Assembly (NCBI RefSeq): GCF_963924675.1
Contig: NC_089222.1
Location: 134,752,281 to 134,816,280 of the forward strand
Reading direction: 5' to 3'
Length of the DNA stretch: 64,000 bases
Origin: Phocoena phocoena
Taxonomy: Eukaryota > Chordata > Mammalia > Artiodactyla > Phocoenidae
In this document: piece after piece, positions 1-10,799 of the stretch
How positions within the stretch are numbered: position 1 is the first letter of the stretch
Layout of the letters: the number at the start of each line of letters is the position of its first letter
Notes under the pieces: generated by a model
Databases searched by the model: none
The model's input: only the letters and a program-made list of their open reading frames with translations
What the model was told of the DNA's origin: nothing
Translations under genes and position numbers: made by a program

Positions 1-198
1 CATTCTTAGGGATGAGATTAAGAAAGGTTGCTGTGAATTTAAAATAATATTCCATGCGGCCTTTTTAATAATCGAAATCTGAAATAATAATCTGGAGCTT
101 TAGTTGATTAGATTACATAGATAAATTAGAGAAGGATGTCGTAACATATTGCAGTTTGTAGAATTTATGTATAACATCACCTTAAGTACATCTAACTC

Positions 199-230
199 TG
201 TGTGTGTGTGCACGTGTGTGTGTGTGTGTA
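199..230. repeat. (TG)n microsatellite
   Basis: An alternating TG tract is interrupted once by CAC. It is likely length-variable between individuals. Confidence 0.9.
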
Positions 231-1634
231 AAGAAATGTTTAGGAAAAAGTTACTGGTGTTTATGTCGGGGTGGTGGGATTTTGGTTGATTTTTTACTTT
301 TTTCTTCATATTTATTGATGTATTAACAATGAAGAAGAATTACTTTCATAATCAGAAAAAGAAATTTATTTTTGAAAAAGAATCGTTTTTGAGAGGATTT
401 GGTAAACATTTGGAAGTTATTTTAAGGGCAGAAGATGAGATATTCTGAGGCCAAAATGAAGCAAAATGTCACATAAGTCTTTGGTGTCTCCCGTCCCTAA
501 AGAGTCCGGTGCCTGGACCCCAGGGTTCTTGCACTTGTCATCCTTCAGAGTCTCACTTTTGGTTTTGGAGAATTTATCTTCCTGTTTTCAATGCCCCTTC
601 GTGTTGGCAGAGACCTTCTGAGTTTGACTCGCCCTCCTTGAAAAGAATAGGTTGATCGTCTCGAGTGTGTTGCAATCTCATTTCAATCCGACAAGATTTA
701 GGGAAAAGCCGGGGAGAGGATGAATCCCTGAGGAAGAGGCAGAGTCGAGGATGAAGTCCTCCGCCTTTAGAGAAAGCCAGCTCGGAACTGTGCAGGGCTC
801 TCTTCTGAGCAACCGGCAATCAACGTAAATGAATGAATGCTCCAAAGTTGGACAAACCGAAGTGTCTGAGCCTTGGTAACTTGCCCAACAGCAAGTGCAA
901 CTGAGAAAATATCCCCAGAAATGTCTTCCAGGCTTTCACCACTTCACTCTGATCCCTTCAACCAAATTCTGTGGCTCCAATTAATTGCAAGACACCCCTC
1001 TGCTTAGAAGAATGAGAATAGACAGGGTGGAAATGAACAAAATGCACTTCAGGTTTCTAAGGGCTGCTTGTTACTGACATAGCTTATTTACCAGAAGTGG
1101 GAGCAGACCCTGACCAGTCTCCCTCCCTACCTGTGCTCTTCCTCAGGCACTTTTGGGCTAAGGGTCCTCTGGCTGATGGTACAGCTGGACCAAGCTGAAC
1201 GGGGGGCAAGTGAATGACAGCTCGTGAAGCTGCAGCATCCCTGCTCACCTGGGGACTTACTCCACCCATTCTCCAGCACAGAGCATCAAGTCCAAAAGAG
1301 GAAAATTGGCAAATCCAAACAAACTCACTAGATTATTCAGAGAGAGGATGAGACAAATAAAACATGGCATCTCTCCCTTGATGGCTCAGGTGGTGTGACA
1401 GCAAACTCCTCTCTCTGCCCTTTTAGAAGTCATCTCCTGAAAGTGGAGTGGATATCAGGTCAGAAAGCCCCTCTCACACTCACCCTGAGTGTCCAGAGAT
1501 GCAGCAATTGCTTCATTTCCAAACAGCATAGGAGTAGAGAACATTTCTAGGGTCTTTAGTACTCACACAGACTATAGATGAGCATTTTTTTAAAACAACA
1601 TTTAGCGTTTCTTTCTGACTGCAAAAAAAAAAAA
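231..1634. other. Unique sequence, no gene seen
   Basis: The open frames here are short and match no family I know. No repeat family is obvious apart from an A-run at about 1622-1636. I see no promoter-like GC clustering. Confidence 0.5.
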
Positions 1635-1860
1635 AAATGCAGGTTCATATTAAATTAAAAAAACGACTGAAATATAGAGAAAGAAAATATATGGCCTGTG
1701 TAATCCCATCTCCCAGAGAGAACCATCTAGAAGTTAACATCTAGAAGAGTTTCCCTCTGGTTGTTTTCCTATGTATATATAATTAAAACATACACCTTTA
1801 CTTTTTACGAAGCTGGGATCATATTATTTCATTTCCTCTGTTTTTATTTTAATAGTTTTT
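1635..1860 (+). mobile_element. Possible ancient L1 3' UTR fragment
   Basis: The text 'taatcccatctcccagagag' followed by 'ttttcctatgtatatat' and 'actttttacgaagctgggat' resembles a common old L1M-type 3' region. It is highly diverged, so the family assignment is tentative and the ends are approximate. Confidence 0.35.
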
Positions 1861-2217
1861 CAGGGAAATACAGCGCCCTGAGAAATTCTAGTAACAATAA
1901 TAGTAGTTATCTAGTTAGTAATCGTGCAGTAGTTTGTAGTTTTTACAGTCTGAATTATACACAGGACTTTTCTCCAGGGAACTGGAGGTATTTTTAACTT
2001 ACTTTCCTAACAGACCTATAGATAAGGAAAAACACACAGCTGAGACTGTCTAAAGAGATGAGATGACTTCTTGGAGATGCACAGTCAAGTCATAACCAGG
2101 AGCGGACCTGAGTCTCCACTACATCGTTGGGGACCAGTCACCTCAGGAAATCTGACATTCCTCTGGCCACAGGCAGGTACTAGTCAATGCACAACTACTA
2201 CTTGGTGATGAGGAAGG

Positions 2218-2218
<1 letters not shown>

Positions 2219-2267
<49 letters not shown>

Positions 2268-2280
2268 CACACACACACAC
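2219..2280. repeat. (CA)n microsatellite
   Basis: About 30 AC units run with a single ATGC interruption near the right end. This is the longest dinucleotide CA tract in the window. Confidence 0.95.
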
Positions 2281-2913
2281 GGACTGCAGTCACCCCAGAG
2301 GTTGGGAAGGTGGTCCCCTCCTTCTCTTGCTGCTGCCCTCTCCCAAGACTCTGTGACAGTCCCTGCCAGCTTGTCACCCCTGCTGAGCCCAGGGCGGGCT
2401 GACACTTGTAACGGCATCATCTGTGTCTTCACAGGAAGAGCAGGAAGACCAATTGCTCCACACAAAGGCCTGAAGTGCTCATGTGAAAGGTCAGTAAGTA
2501 CTGTCATCTGGGCCGGGAGGGGACCGAGAAGGCGGTGCCCATGAGAACAACAGACCAGGGGCTCTCGATCTTAACCTCAGCCTGGGGCCTGGACTGCCCA
2601 GGGGGAGGGGTGGAGAATCTCAAGGAGGGACTTGGGAGTGAGGGCAGCTGAAGGGATGTGAGGCACCTGCCGCGTCCTCAGGCCTCCGTGACTCTGCAAG
2701 GAGACCGGCCGCGCTCATTCATTCCCCAGGCTGGGCAGGTGGCAGGGTGGCCTGAAAGGAGAGAGGAAGCAAAATGACCATCCCTGGGGTCACTTCAGGC
2801 TCCGACATGAGGCCCCATCCGTGACCCTCCTCCTGTTCTTTCAGGAACCACATGAAACACACAAGTTTCACGAAACCTGGAACACTGTTTGGTGTCAAAG
2901 TCAACACCTTTTA
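2281..2913. other. Unique sequence, no gene seen
   Basis: Moderately GC-rich single-copy-looking DNA lies between the CA repeat and a DNA transposon. No exon or repeat is recognised. Confidence 0.5.
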
Positions 2914-3163
2914 TGGTAAGTCCCCTACATACGAAGTTCTGTTCCAAGAGCGCGTTCATGAGTCTAATTTTGTTTGTAAGTCCAGCAAAGTTAGCCTAGG
3001 TACCCAACTAACACAGTTGGCTATATAATACGGTACTGTAATAGGTTTATAATACTTTTCACACAAATAATACATAAAAAACAAACAAGCACAAAAATAA
3101 AGAAATTATTTTCACATCTTTGAAAGTTCACAACTTGAAGGTTCCTATGTAAGGGACTTACTG
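2914..3163. mobile_element. Tigger-like MITE (pogo/Tc1-mariner type)
   Basis: A 250-bp element has inverted ends: the left starts 'tggtaagtcccctacat' and the right ends 'atgtaagggacttactg'. It is flanked by TA on both sides (2912-2913 and 3164-3165), the target duplication expected of this superfamily. The interior is AT-rich and non-coding, so it was mobilised in trans. The exact subfamily is not assigned. Confidence 0.75.
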
Positions 3164-3204
3164 TAATGCCGCATTTGAGTATATAAATGAGGCAAAGAAT
3201 TAAG

Positions 3205-3640
3205 AAAAAAACCAGTATATATGTGTTAGCATACATATATATATGGAATCTAAAAAAAGAAAAAAAAGGTTATGAAGAACCTAGGGGCAGGATGGGAATA
3301 AAGATGCAGACCTTCTAGAGAATGGACTTGAGGACATGGAGAGGGGGAAGGGTAAGCTGTGACAAAGTGAGAGAGTGGCAAGGACATATATACACTACCA
3401 AACGTAAAATAGATAGCTAGTGGGAATCAGCCGCATAGCACAGGGAGATCAGCTCGGTGCTTTGTGACCGCCTGGAGGGGTGGGATGGGGAGGGTGGGAG
3501 GGAGGGAGACGCAAGAGGGAAGAGATATGGGGACATATGTATATGTATAACTGATTCACTTCGTTATAAAGCAGAAACTAACACACCATTGTAAAGCAAT
3601 TATACTCCAGTAAAGATGTTAAAAAAAAAATAAAAGAAAG
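3205..3640 (+). mobile_element. 5'-truncated L1, 3' UTR end
   Basis: The sequence follows the same 3' UTR as the copies at 53424-54174 and the antisense copy at 47478-47712, including 'gcagaaactaacacaccatt' and 'taaagcaattatactccag', and ends in an A-rich tail. Only the last ~430 bp of the element are present, so it has no coding capacity. The 5' boundary is approximate. Confidence 0.85.
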
Positions 3641-3680
3641 AAAGAAAGGAAGGAAGAAAGAAAGAAAGAAAAGAAAAAAA
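3628..3680. repeat. (GAAA)n/(GGAA)n tail expansion
   Basis: A purine-only tract of AAAG and GGAA units grows out of the L1 poly(A) tail, a usual birthplace of such microsatellites. Confidence 0.85.
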
Positions 3681-4881
3681 TTGCCAATCATCTCAGTGAG
3701 TCAGGGACAAGGACCACTGTCCGTCATTTCCCTTAGGACACTCCAGTGTAGCCCATCCCACCGAAAGCTCGAGATCTTTCCTCCCACAGACTTGGGCTCT
3801 TCCCCTCTTTCCCCATCTCTGTGGATGGAACCACCACGCAACTAGCTACCCAAGGTTTCTCAACAACCTTCCCTCACTCACCTTGGAACAAATTCAAAAT
3901 GATTTTTCCATTGCGTTAACGTTTCATTAGCCTTTTCTTTGTTTTTGAAGGGTAGAAAAGATGCTATTTGTGTCTCAAGGCTTAAGAAAATTCCAGAGCT
4001 AATGACATAGGATATAATTTGAATTTTTAATCAAATACTTTGCATTTCCACGATAACGATTCTGTCAGGGCCATTATCCAAGGACCTAACTGGATTTTCC
4101 ATAGTGACCCAGGATTTATGACTTTTCTTGGATTTTGATTTCACAGGAGGAGATAATTTGTGGAAACCCCTGAAATCACTGTCAGCCCCAGATTGCCTTG
4201 TCATCCTTTCAGGATACAACCAACTGACCATTACAATTTCTGCAAATATTAAACCACGTGATAAGTACTGAATAATAATAATACGAATTTTTTGAGGTGG
4301 AAAAAATGACAAGGAGATGCATGAAATAGAATTCCTGGGGAAGAATAAAATAAGAAATTTGGCATTTACCTATGTTTTTAAATTTAGGTATTATTTTCAT
4401 AGGTTTGGGGTTTTGTTTTTTTCTTTAACCTAGCTGAAAAGATGTCACCAGAGAAAAGAAGAAGTAAAAGACACGATCCGGCCTGATTGTAGGTGGATAA
4501 AGAATAACATAGATGTCAGCTCTACGTAAAATGGACTAATAAAGTTTACACTATGCTGGGTTATTCCTTATTGGGTCTATTGATCTCAAGGGGCTCTGGT
4601 CTAAAGACTGATCATTTTCTGAGCTGCAAAGAAAACACTCTCTGTTCCATCTAGACTCAAGCACTGAGTTTAAATTATTGACAAAGAATTTCAAGAAGAA
4701 TAAGATTTGGGTGTTCTGTCAAGATTTTGCACAAGCATCAGGCTCTTCCTTGGACCTTTTTTAGAATTAATTTACCTCTAAAACAGACAAATAGCCAAAA
4801 TGTAGGTATCAGCTCCAAATGAGAAATAATCTGGAACTCCATCAACCTGAGTTGGCCATTCACCTCACCTAAGTTCATCTT
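3681..4881. other. Unique sequence, no gene seen
   Basis: AT-rich single-copy-looking DNA. Several short open frames occur on the minus strand around 4031-4400, but none has a recognisable domain or coding-like composition. Confidence 0.5.
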
Positions 4882-5035
4882 CACCTCTTACTAGCTGTGT
4901 GACCTTGGGCAAGTTACTGAACCTCTCTGAATTTCCATTTCCTCACTTGTAAAATGGTCATAATTAGATCTACACCATAGGTGTATTGTTAGGATCAAGT
5001 GGCATCAAATATACAAAGTACTTGGCATATTGTCA
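4882..5035 (+). mobile_element. MIR SINE, sense
   Basis: The MIR core 'ctagctgtgtgaccttgggc' is followed by a degenerate 'cctcacttgtaaaatggtca' and the 3' 'gtacttggcatat'. This is an ancient mammal-wide SINE. Confidence 0.85.
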
Positions 5036-5269
5036 ATATTAAGTTTCCTTTTAACTTTTTTCTTTGATTGTAGTATATGAGCCCTAATGATCGTCCCTCT
5101 TGTAAACATTTTAAGTATAACACTGAAAACTTGCTAAGAAATGCCCATAACGAAAGGAATCTTTAAAGCTTCTATTCTTTGCATGAAACTTTGCCCGTTC
5201 ACAGCACTTCACAACTGCAGCGTGCCCCTTCTCTGAGGTCGCGTGGGTTTTATGTAACCCCCTGCTGCC

Positions 5270-5345
5270 TTCATAGTTGAGTAAACTGAGGCACAAAGTG
5301 ACATATAAAGGGTCACCACCATTAACAGTAGAACAGCAGAGCACT
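5270..5345 (-). mobile_element. Possible MIR fragment, antisense
   Basis: The words 'gtaaactgaggcacaaagtg' and a degraded version of the antisense MIR core follow one another. The match is weak and short. Confidence 0.4.
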
Positions 5346-5479
5346 CCAGGGAGCCAAACTCATTTGCCGGAACATCAGAACCACCAACCCGTGCATATAA
5401 AGCCAGGCTGAACCAAGAAAAGCCAAGAGAATGCAAACCTGGATCGCAAGGATGGCTTTTTTTAAAAGTGATAAGGTGG

Positions 5480-5916
5480 TCTATCTTTCTCATCTGACCA
5501 GTATTTATCACGATCGTATGATGGCTCTAGAGCCGCAGCTATGAATAAGAAAAGCATGCTCTGTGTGTCATGGAGCTTACATATTAGCAGGCGAGACCAA
5601 TATCAAGCAACTAGCTAGACACTTAATTTTTACTGAATTTCTATGTGATGATTACCAGCATGGTGAACACACATAACAGGGAGATGTCACACGGTCTGGG
5701 AGGTCTGAGGGCTTTCTCCAGGGAGGCAATGTCTGACGTAAGCAGTGAAGAGGGAGTAGGTCTTAACTAGGTCGTGTGTGTGCTGTAGGGGCGTAAGAGT
5801 GCTCCGTGTAGAGCGTGCAGCTGTGCAAAGGCTGGAAGCAGGACGGAGCACGGGGAGTCCAATGGGGTCCGAGGTGAGGCTGCTGAAGGAGCCGCATCTC
5901 CCAGGGCCTGGTTAAG
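5480..5916 (-). mobile_element. L2 LINE fragment, antisense
   Basis: The order 'catggagcttacatattagc', 'tttctccagggaggcaatgt' and 'tgtgcaaaggctggaagca' follows the usual antisense reading of L2. It is non-coding and diverged. Its left part is cut by a SINE target site at 5917. Confidence 0.6.
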
Positions 5917-5928
5917 AATGTGCATCTT

Positions 5929-6256
5929 GGGACTTCCCTGGCGGCGCAGTGGTTAAGAATCCTCCTGCCAATGCATGGGACACGGGTTCGAGCCCTGGTC
6001 CGGGAAGGTCCCACATGCCACAGAGCAACGAAGCCCATGTGCCACAACTACTGAGCCCGCGAGCCACAACTACTGAAGCCCGTGCGCCTAGAGCCTGTGC
6101 TCAGCAACAAGAGAAGCCACCGCAGTGAGAAGCCCGCGCACCACAACGAAGAGTAGACCCCGCTCGCCGCAACTAGAGAAAGCCCGTGCACACACAGTCA
6201 CAAAGACACAACACAGCCAAAAGTAAATTAAATAAGTAAATTTATATTTTTTAAAA
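5929..6256 (+). mobile_element. Long-form CHR SINE (tRNA-Glu derived), sense
   Basis: The head 'gacttccctggcggcgcagt' and B box 'gggttcgagcc' identify a cetartiodactyl CHR SINE, here about 328 bp with an A/T-rich tail. It is bounded by a perfect 12-bp target-site duplication 'aatgtgcatctt' (5917-5928 and 6257-6268). The clean duplication shows a complete insertion, landed in an antisense L2. Confidence 0.95.
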
Positions 6257-6435
6257 AATGTGCATCTTTATCCCCAAAGCAGCAGGGCCACCGTGGTGAA
6301 GCCAAGAGCAGGTTGGGGCATCTGAGTACACCGGTCATCAAGAACTGGGACTCACTCCTCCCCAGAATAAAACATATTGGTTAGGTCAACTTTATTTTAG
6401 TAAATGGTTGCCCAGCTTAGCTGAGTCACTAGTCA

Positions 6436-7065
6436 GAAAATTATTCCATTTGTGACAAAAGGGATGGACCTTGAGGGCTAAGTCAGACAGAGAAAGGCAA
6501 AGACTGTATGATCTCACTTTTATGTGGGATCTGCAAAAAACAAAAACAAAAAACCAACAGAACTCACAGGTACAGAGAAAAGGTTGGTGGCTGCCAGAGG
6601 TGAGGGAAGTGGGGTGCGAAATGGGTGAAGGGGTCAAAATGTACAAACTTCTAGGGAGGGTGGGAGGGAGGGAGATGCAAGAGGGAAGAGATATGGGGAC
6701 ATATGTATGTGTATAACTGATTCACTTCGTTATAAAGCAGAAACTAACACACCATTGTAAAGCAATTATACTCTCATAAAGATGTTTAAAAAAAAGGTAC
6801 AAACTTCTAGTTATAAAATAAATAAGTCCTGGGGATGTCATGTACAGCATGGTGACTATAGTCAATAAAAGTGTATTTTATACTTGACAGTTGCTAAGAG
6901 AGTAGATCTTAAAAGTTCTCATCACAAGAATAAAATTATGTAACTGTGTGCTGTTGGATGTTACCTACACTTATTGTAATCGTTTTGTAATCTATGCGAA
7001 CATCGAATCATTATGTTGTACCGTTGAAACTAGTATGTCAATTATATCTTAATTAAAAATATATT
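6436..7065 (+). mobile_element. Old L1M 3' end, split by a younger L1
   Basis: The left part carries the ORF2-end/3' UTR words 'gactgtatgatctcactttt' and 'ttggtggctgccagaggtga'. The right part carries 'atggtgactatagtcaataa' and ends near 'tcaattatatcttaatt'. The two halves are separated by the insertion at 6655-6796. Confidence 0.85.
6655..6796 (+). mobile_element. Younger truncated L1 nested in L1M
   Basis: About 142 bp of young L1 3' UTR with a short A tail interrupt the older L1. A perfect 14-bp target-site duplication 'gtacaaacttctag' flanks it (6641-6654 and 6797-6810). Confidence 0.95.
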
Positions 7066-7233
7066 CTATTTTATTAACTACCTGCCACTCTTCCCCCGTA
7101 AGTAACCTCTTTTCCTCTCCTTCTCATCTTGAAATCTGTATGTATAAGAATGAAGTCAAGCCCACTTTTCAGAAGCTCACTGTGGGGTACTTGAGACCCT
7201 GAATGTCACACAGGGCTGACGGTGTGGGACTGA

Positions 7234-7412
7234 GCCAGTGGTCCTCAAATTTTACTGCCCATTCAAGAGATCAGGAGAGCTTCTCAAACCCAGATACCCA
7301 AGCCAGTTAAATCAGACTCTTTGCAGGGTGGCACCCTGGCATCCGTTTTTCTGTTGTTGTTTCTTTAATTGTGCAGGGGATTCCACTGTGTAGCCAAGTT
7401 TGAAAAGCTTGG
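7234..7412 (+). mobile_element. MER5-like hAT MITE
   Basis: It begins 'ccagtggtcctcaaatttta' and ends near 'tagccaagtttgaaaagc', the expected inverted ends of a MER5-type hAT-Charlie element. The interior is diverged. Confidence 0.6.
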
Positions 7413-7484
7413 GTCTCTTCTAGACGAGTCTATCCTTCGCCCAAGGGGGAGGAAAAAACAGTAGCAGTGACAATCCTCTCAAAG

Positions 7485-8140
7485 GATTCAGGGCTTTATT
7501 TCAGCCAAAGACAAAACAAATACAAGGACGACCAATAACCCTGACTCCCGCACCGCACCACCACCACGTCTCTCCCAGGCTCAGCAATCCTTTCTTTCCG
7601 CGGAGGGCACTTGTGGGGCCGTCTCCAGACGACGCACACGTAGCACAAGCTGGGCCCCAGCAGATCCTCAGTCCGCCAGGCCCCGGTCCATCTGCGAGGC
7701 CCCGCGGGCCACTCGGGGGGAGGCGTGGGCTGCGCGCATCAGCAGGTGGCCCGCTGGCCCCCTGCGCAGAGCCGGGATCCCGGTGACCCCTGGTCCCCGC
7801 GCCCCGGCTCGGGCCACGCAGGTTGTCATTCCGGCATCTGCGCGCGGTTCCCGCTCCCGGACATCTGGCCAAGTGGTGCCTCCCCCTGCCTACTTCCTCC
7901 GCCCTCCCGCCCCTCCCCTCCCCACCCTTCCCTTGTTTAGGGCGGTAAGGTCAGAAGTGTTCAACAGTTCGACGTGGGAAGTCTCCCTGAGGAAGTGCCG
8001 GGTCATAAATTTCATCCAACAAGAGGTTCCATCAAGCTCAGGCATTAGGAAACTTCCCAGCCACTAATCTCCAGCGCAGCTCCGTCGCTCAGGCTCCGGG
8101 GTGCCCGGGCACAGGCTGGGCGGGGCTGGGCTAGGCTGGG
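7485..8140 (-). promoter_or_regulatory. CpG island with minus-strand poly(A) signal
   Basis: By eye I count roughly 40 CpG dinucleotides between 7540 and 7945, far denser than the flanks. A GC box (gggcggggc) lies at about 8118-8126. Reading the minus strand, an AATAAA lies at about 7495, so a short unspliced transcript from about 8.1 kb to 7.49 kb would have both a CpG promoter and a poly(A) signal. A 123-codon open frame at 7501-7872 on the minus strand has GC-driven composition (rich in G, A, R and P) and no domain I know, so I do not call it a gene. The island could be a promoter, an orphan island or an enhancer. Confidence 0.6.
7897..7933 (-). other. Putative G-quadruplex tract (minus strand)
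   Basis: At least six C3-C4 runs separated by one or two bases occur on the plus strand, so the minus strand can form several G-quadruplexes. It sits at the edge of the CpG island, a typical promoter-proximal position. Confidence 0.6.
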
Positions 8141-8464
8141 GGCCCCAGAGCTGATTCAGGGTCCATGCGCCCAGTGCCATGATCGTGAATGTGTGTGTCT
8201 CTCTGCCTCTGGGAACTGGTCGACTTTCTTATGACTTTTTCTTTACACACATTTGGAAGGACAGTAATGGACACTCTCCTTACATTGAATAGGTGTGTTA
8301 AGCCCCATCGGGACGGTTTCAAGCCTGAAGTTCAGACCGTGTTCAGGACGGGAAACATTTGAATGAGCGTAATGACGTGCTGAGTGTTGTATTACATACC
8401 TTGCCATCTGAGTGTGCTGACGGTACCCAGCTAAACCTTACAGCCAAGGGTTAAGGACAGCTTC

Positions 8465-8610
8465 TAGTCGCAGCCCTGGCTGTGTGACCCTGGGCTAGTC
8501 ACTTTCCGCCTCTGATCTCCATTCCCAGCTGTGGAGTGAAGGAGTTGGAGGATGGGGTGAGAGATCGCTAGGTCCCCTCGGGGTCTAAGAGACTCGTGGT
8601 CTCTGCCCCC
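8465..8610 (+). mobile_element. MIR-family fragment (MIR3-like), sense
   Basis: The core 'gtgtgaccctgggctagtca' is followed by 'aaggagttggaggatgg' and 'gctaggtccc', the 3' shape typical of MIR3-like copies. Confidence 0.6.
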
Positions 8611-8864
8611 CTCCTCCGCGCAGCACCAGGGCGGCGAAGGAAGGGTCAGATCACATTCAGCCTCTGTCCTGCTGTCGTTCGTTCAAGGGAAACCTTCCCA
8701 GGGCCTGGCGCTCTGGCTTAGCTGGAAAGCCTGGGGTGTCCTGGGCAATTTGGAGATTCACGCCTGGCACTTTTGTTGAGTGCCCCATGGAAGTGCTCCA
8801 ATCCATAAAGTAACGCTCCATCACTGAAGGAGTCTGAAAGCCCACAGGGTGATCATAACAATTG

Positions 8865-9075
8865 CTATGACACAGCAGGCACAGCTCTACCCCGTTAGTT
8901 AAATTAACTCAAGCCTCACAACAGCCCCTGAGGTAGTCACTATTATCAGTCTAGCTTTACAGATGGGTAAACTGAGGTACGGGGGCATTAAATAAGTTGC
9001 CTAAAATCATACCGCAGTTAAGAGGCAGAGCGGAGACTTGAACCCCTGTAGCTAGGGCCCATACTCCAAGTGGTA
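8865..9075 (-). mobile_element. MIR SINE, antisense
   Basis: The text 'tttacagatgggtaaactga' followed by 'agaggcagagcggagacttg' and 'aacccc' is the reverse complement of a full MIR. Confidence 0.75.
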
Positions 9076-10799
9076 AGAAGCACAGAGAGTGGCCTTGGGC
9101 CTCTTTGAAGAGACAGCACTTCCTGTTCTGGGGACTGAGTGAGATGTCTGGGGCATTCCCGAGAGCAGGAAGCCAGGACAGGGGTGCAGGCAGGGCGAGG
9201 GGCCCAGGTGTCTGGCTGCCTGGCCCTGCAAGACAGGATGTGTCCTTGGGGCATTATGCCTACTTCAAGCCCTTCGACTCAGATTTTCCGTCAGGCCCCA
9301 GAAGAACCATTTGGGACAGCACAGAGACGCCTGGGGGGATGGAAGATGCCAACCAGAGAAGCATCACCCTTCAGACCAAAAAGAAAAATCCCCTTTGGGA
9401 CCCAAATTCTTTGGGAAAAAAGTTGGAAATATGGGCTGCTCCCAGATCTTAGAGCACCCAATGGGACATGTGGCTCATGTTCTGTAAATATAAGGAATCT
9501 TTAAAAGAATAAGCCATTCTTGTCATGGGTGTTGAGTTTTGAAGGTTTTTGCTTGAAACATCTGTATTCTGAGGACCAAATAATTCTTTTGAGATAAGCT
9601 GTCTGGATAATCGTCAGATAGAAGCTCCCGATCGCATTTCATCACTGATGTTCTCCTCTTTCCCTGACCAGCACGTTTCGCCTGTGTTTCAAACAGCCGG
9701 TGGGAAATTTCTGCACCGGGAGCATCTTTCGCTTTTGGTGGGGTTTCCATGCTCAAGAGGGAAACCGTTTTAAAATCAGAAGAGGAAGCCATACTGGCCT
9801 GTCACGTGCCGTGCGCATCTGTGATGAGCGCATGGTCCCTGCCACTGCTGCCTTTTGCACGGGGCTCTGTCAATTAGTCTTCTTACACCGAACTTCTGCC
9901 GGTTCCTCTGTTTTCTGTCTGCCCAGCCTTTCAGTACTGGCAAGGTTCTGCCCAGCTTATCTAGCAAAAGTTGTGTGCATTTATTCCAAGTGGCAGAGCA
10001 AACAAAAACTGCCTCTATGGTCTTCGGATAATTCAGCCACGTTTGAATCTTTAACTGGAAATGTCTCCACACCCAAGAACACCCGCAGTAGCTATCGAGG
10101 GTAAATGCCTCTTCATCAAACGGTTCCTTGCATCACAGGGGTCGCAGAAAGATAGGACCCCTGGTTGTCGCCACAGAAAAGCACTGGTGCATCAACTCAT
10201 CTGGGAGAGACCATTTCTTTCTGATGTCTAACTGGGAGGCCTCCAACCTTTAAACACTGGTGTATCAGCTTCCCTGCAAAATTGGGAACTGAAGGCCTGA
10301 GCCTGGGTTTCCCTGCCCAGAATGTGGGACAATGTAATTATAACTGGGGGATACTTTGTGCATAGAATCATCCTCTACCATGACTTGCTAAACACAGAGA
10401 AAGAGAGAGAGGGAAGGAAAGAATGAATAATTGGGAAGAAAAATATCACAATCTCATGGCCTCAGTGCCAAACTGGTGCCGATCCAGTTTCTCCCCAAAT
10501 GAATGGTGATGCTTCTGAATTCACTCTGGTTGCCCCTGAAAGCCCCTGCTTTTTCCATGACTGCAGGAGGCTCTGATGGGGTGGGGAGAGGGTTGGCGGT
10601 CGGGAGAAGTGCTGGGCCTTAAGCTCCATCCTGGCTTCACATAAAGGAAGAAAAATCAAAACCCAAGCCTGGAAAAAAAAAAATCCTAAATTTAATTGGC
10701 TAGGAAACAGGATTCCTGGGGCCTCTGCTTTCTCAGCTTCCAGAGAAGGATTTAGGCAGGGGCACTTCCCCGCCCTCAGGATAAAAAAAAAAAAAAAAG
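9076..10799. other. Unique sequence, no gene seen
   Basis: Repeat-poor DNA with several overlapping open frames (for example 9105-9504, 9700-10104 on plus and 9776-10072 on minus). They overlap in different frames, show no known domain and have no splice or poly(A) context, so none is called a gene. Confidence 0.5.

Noticed and set aside
2184..2507. Frames with poly-(Cys-Val) or poly-(His-Thr) runs
   Set aside because: They are translations of the (CA)n microsatellite.
5929..6256. tRNA gene at the SINE heads
   Set aside because: The A- and B-box-like tRNA-Glu sequence belongs to SINE copies with A tails and target duplications, not to a functional tRNA gene.
7501..7872. 123-codon minus-strand frame in the CpG island
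   Set aside because: Its Gly/Ala/Arg/Pro composition follows from GC content and no domain is visible. The island is kept as a regulatory candidate only.
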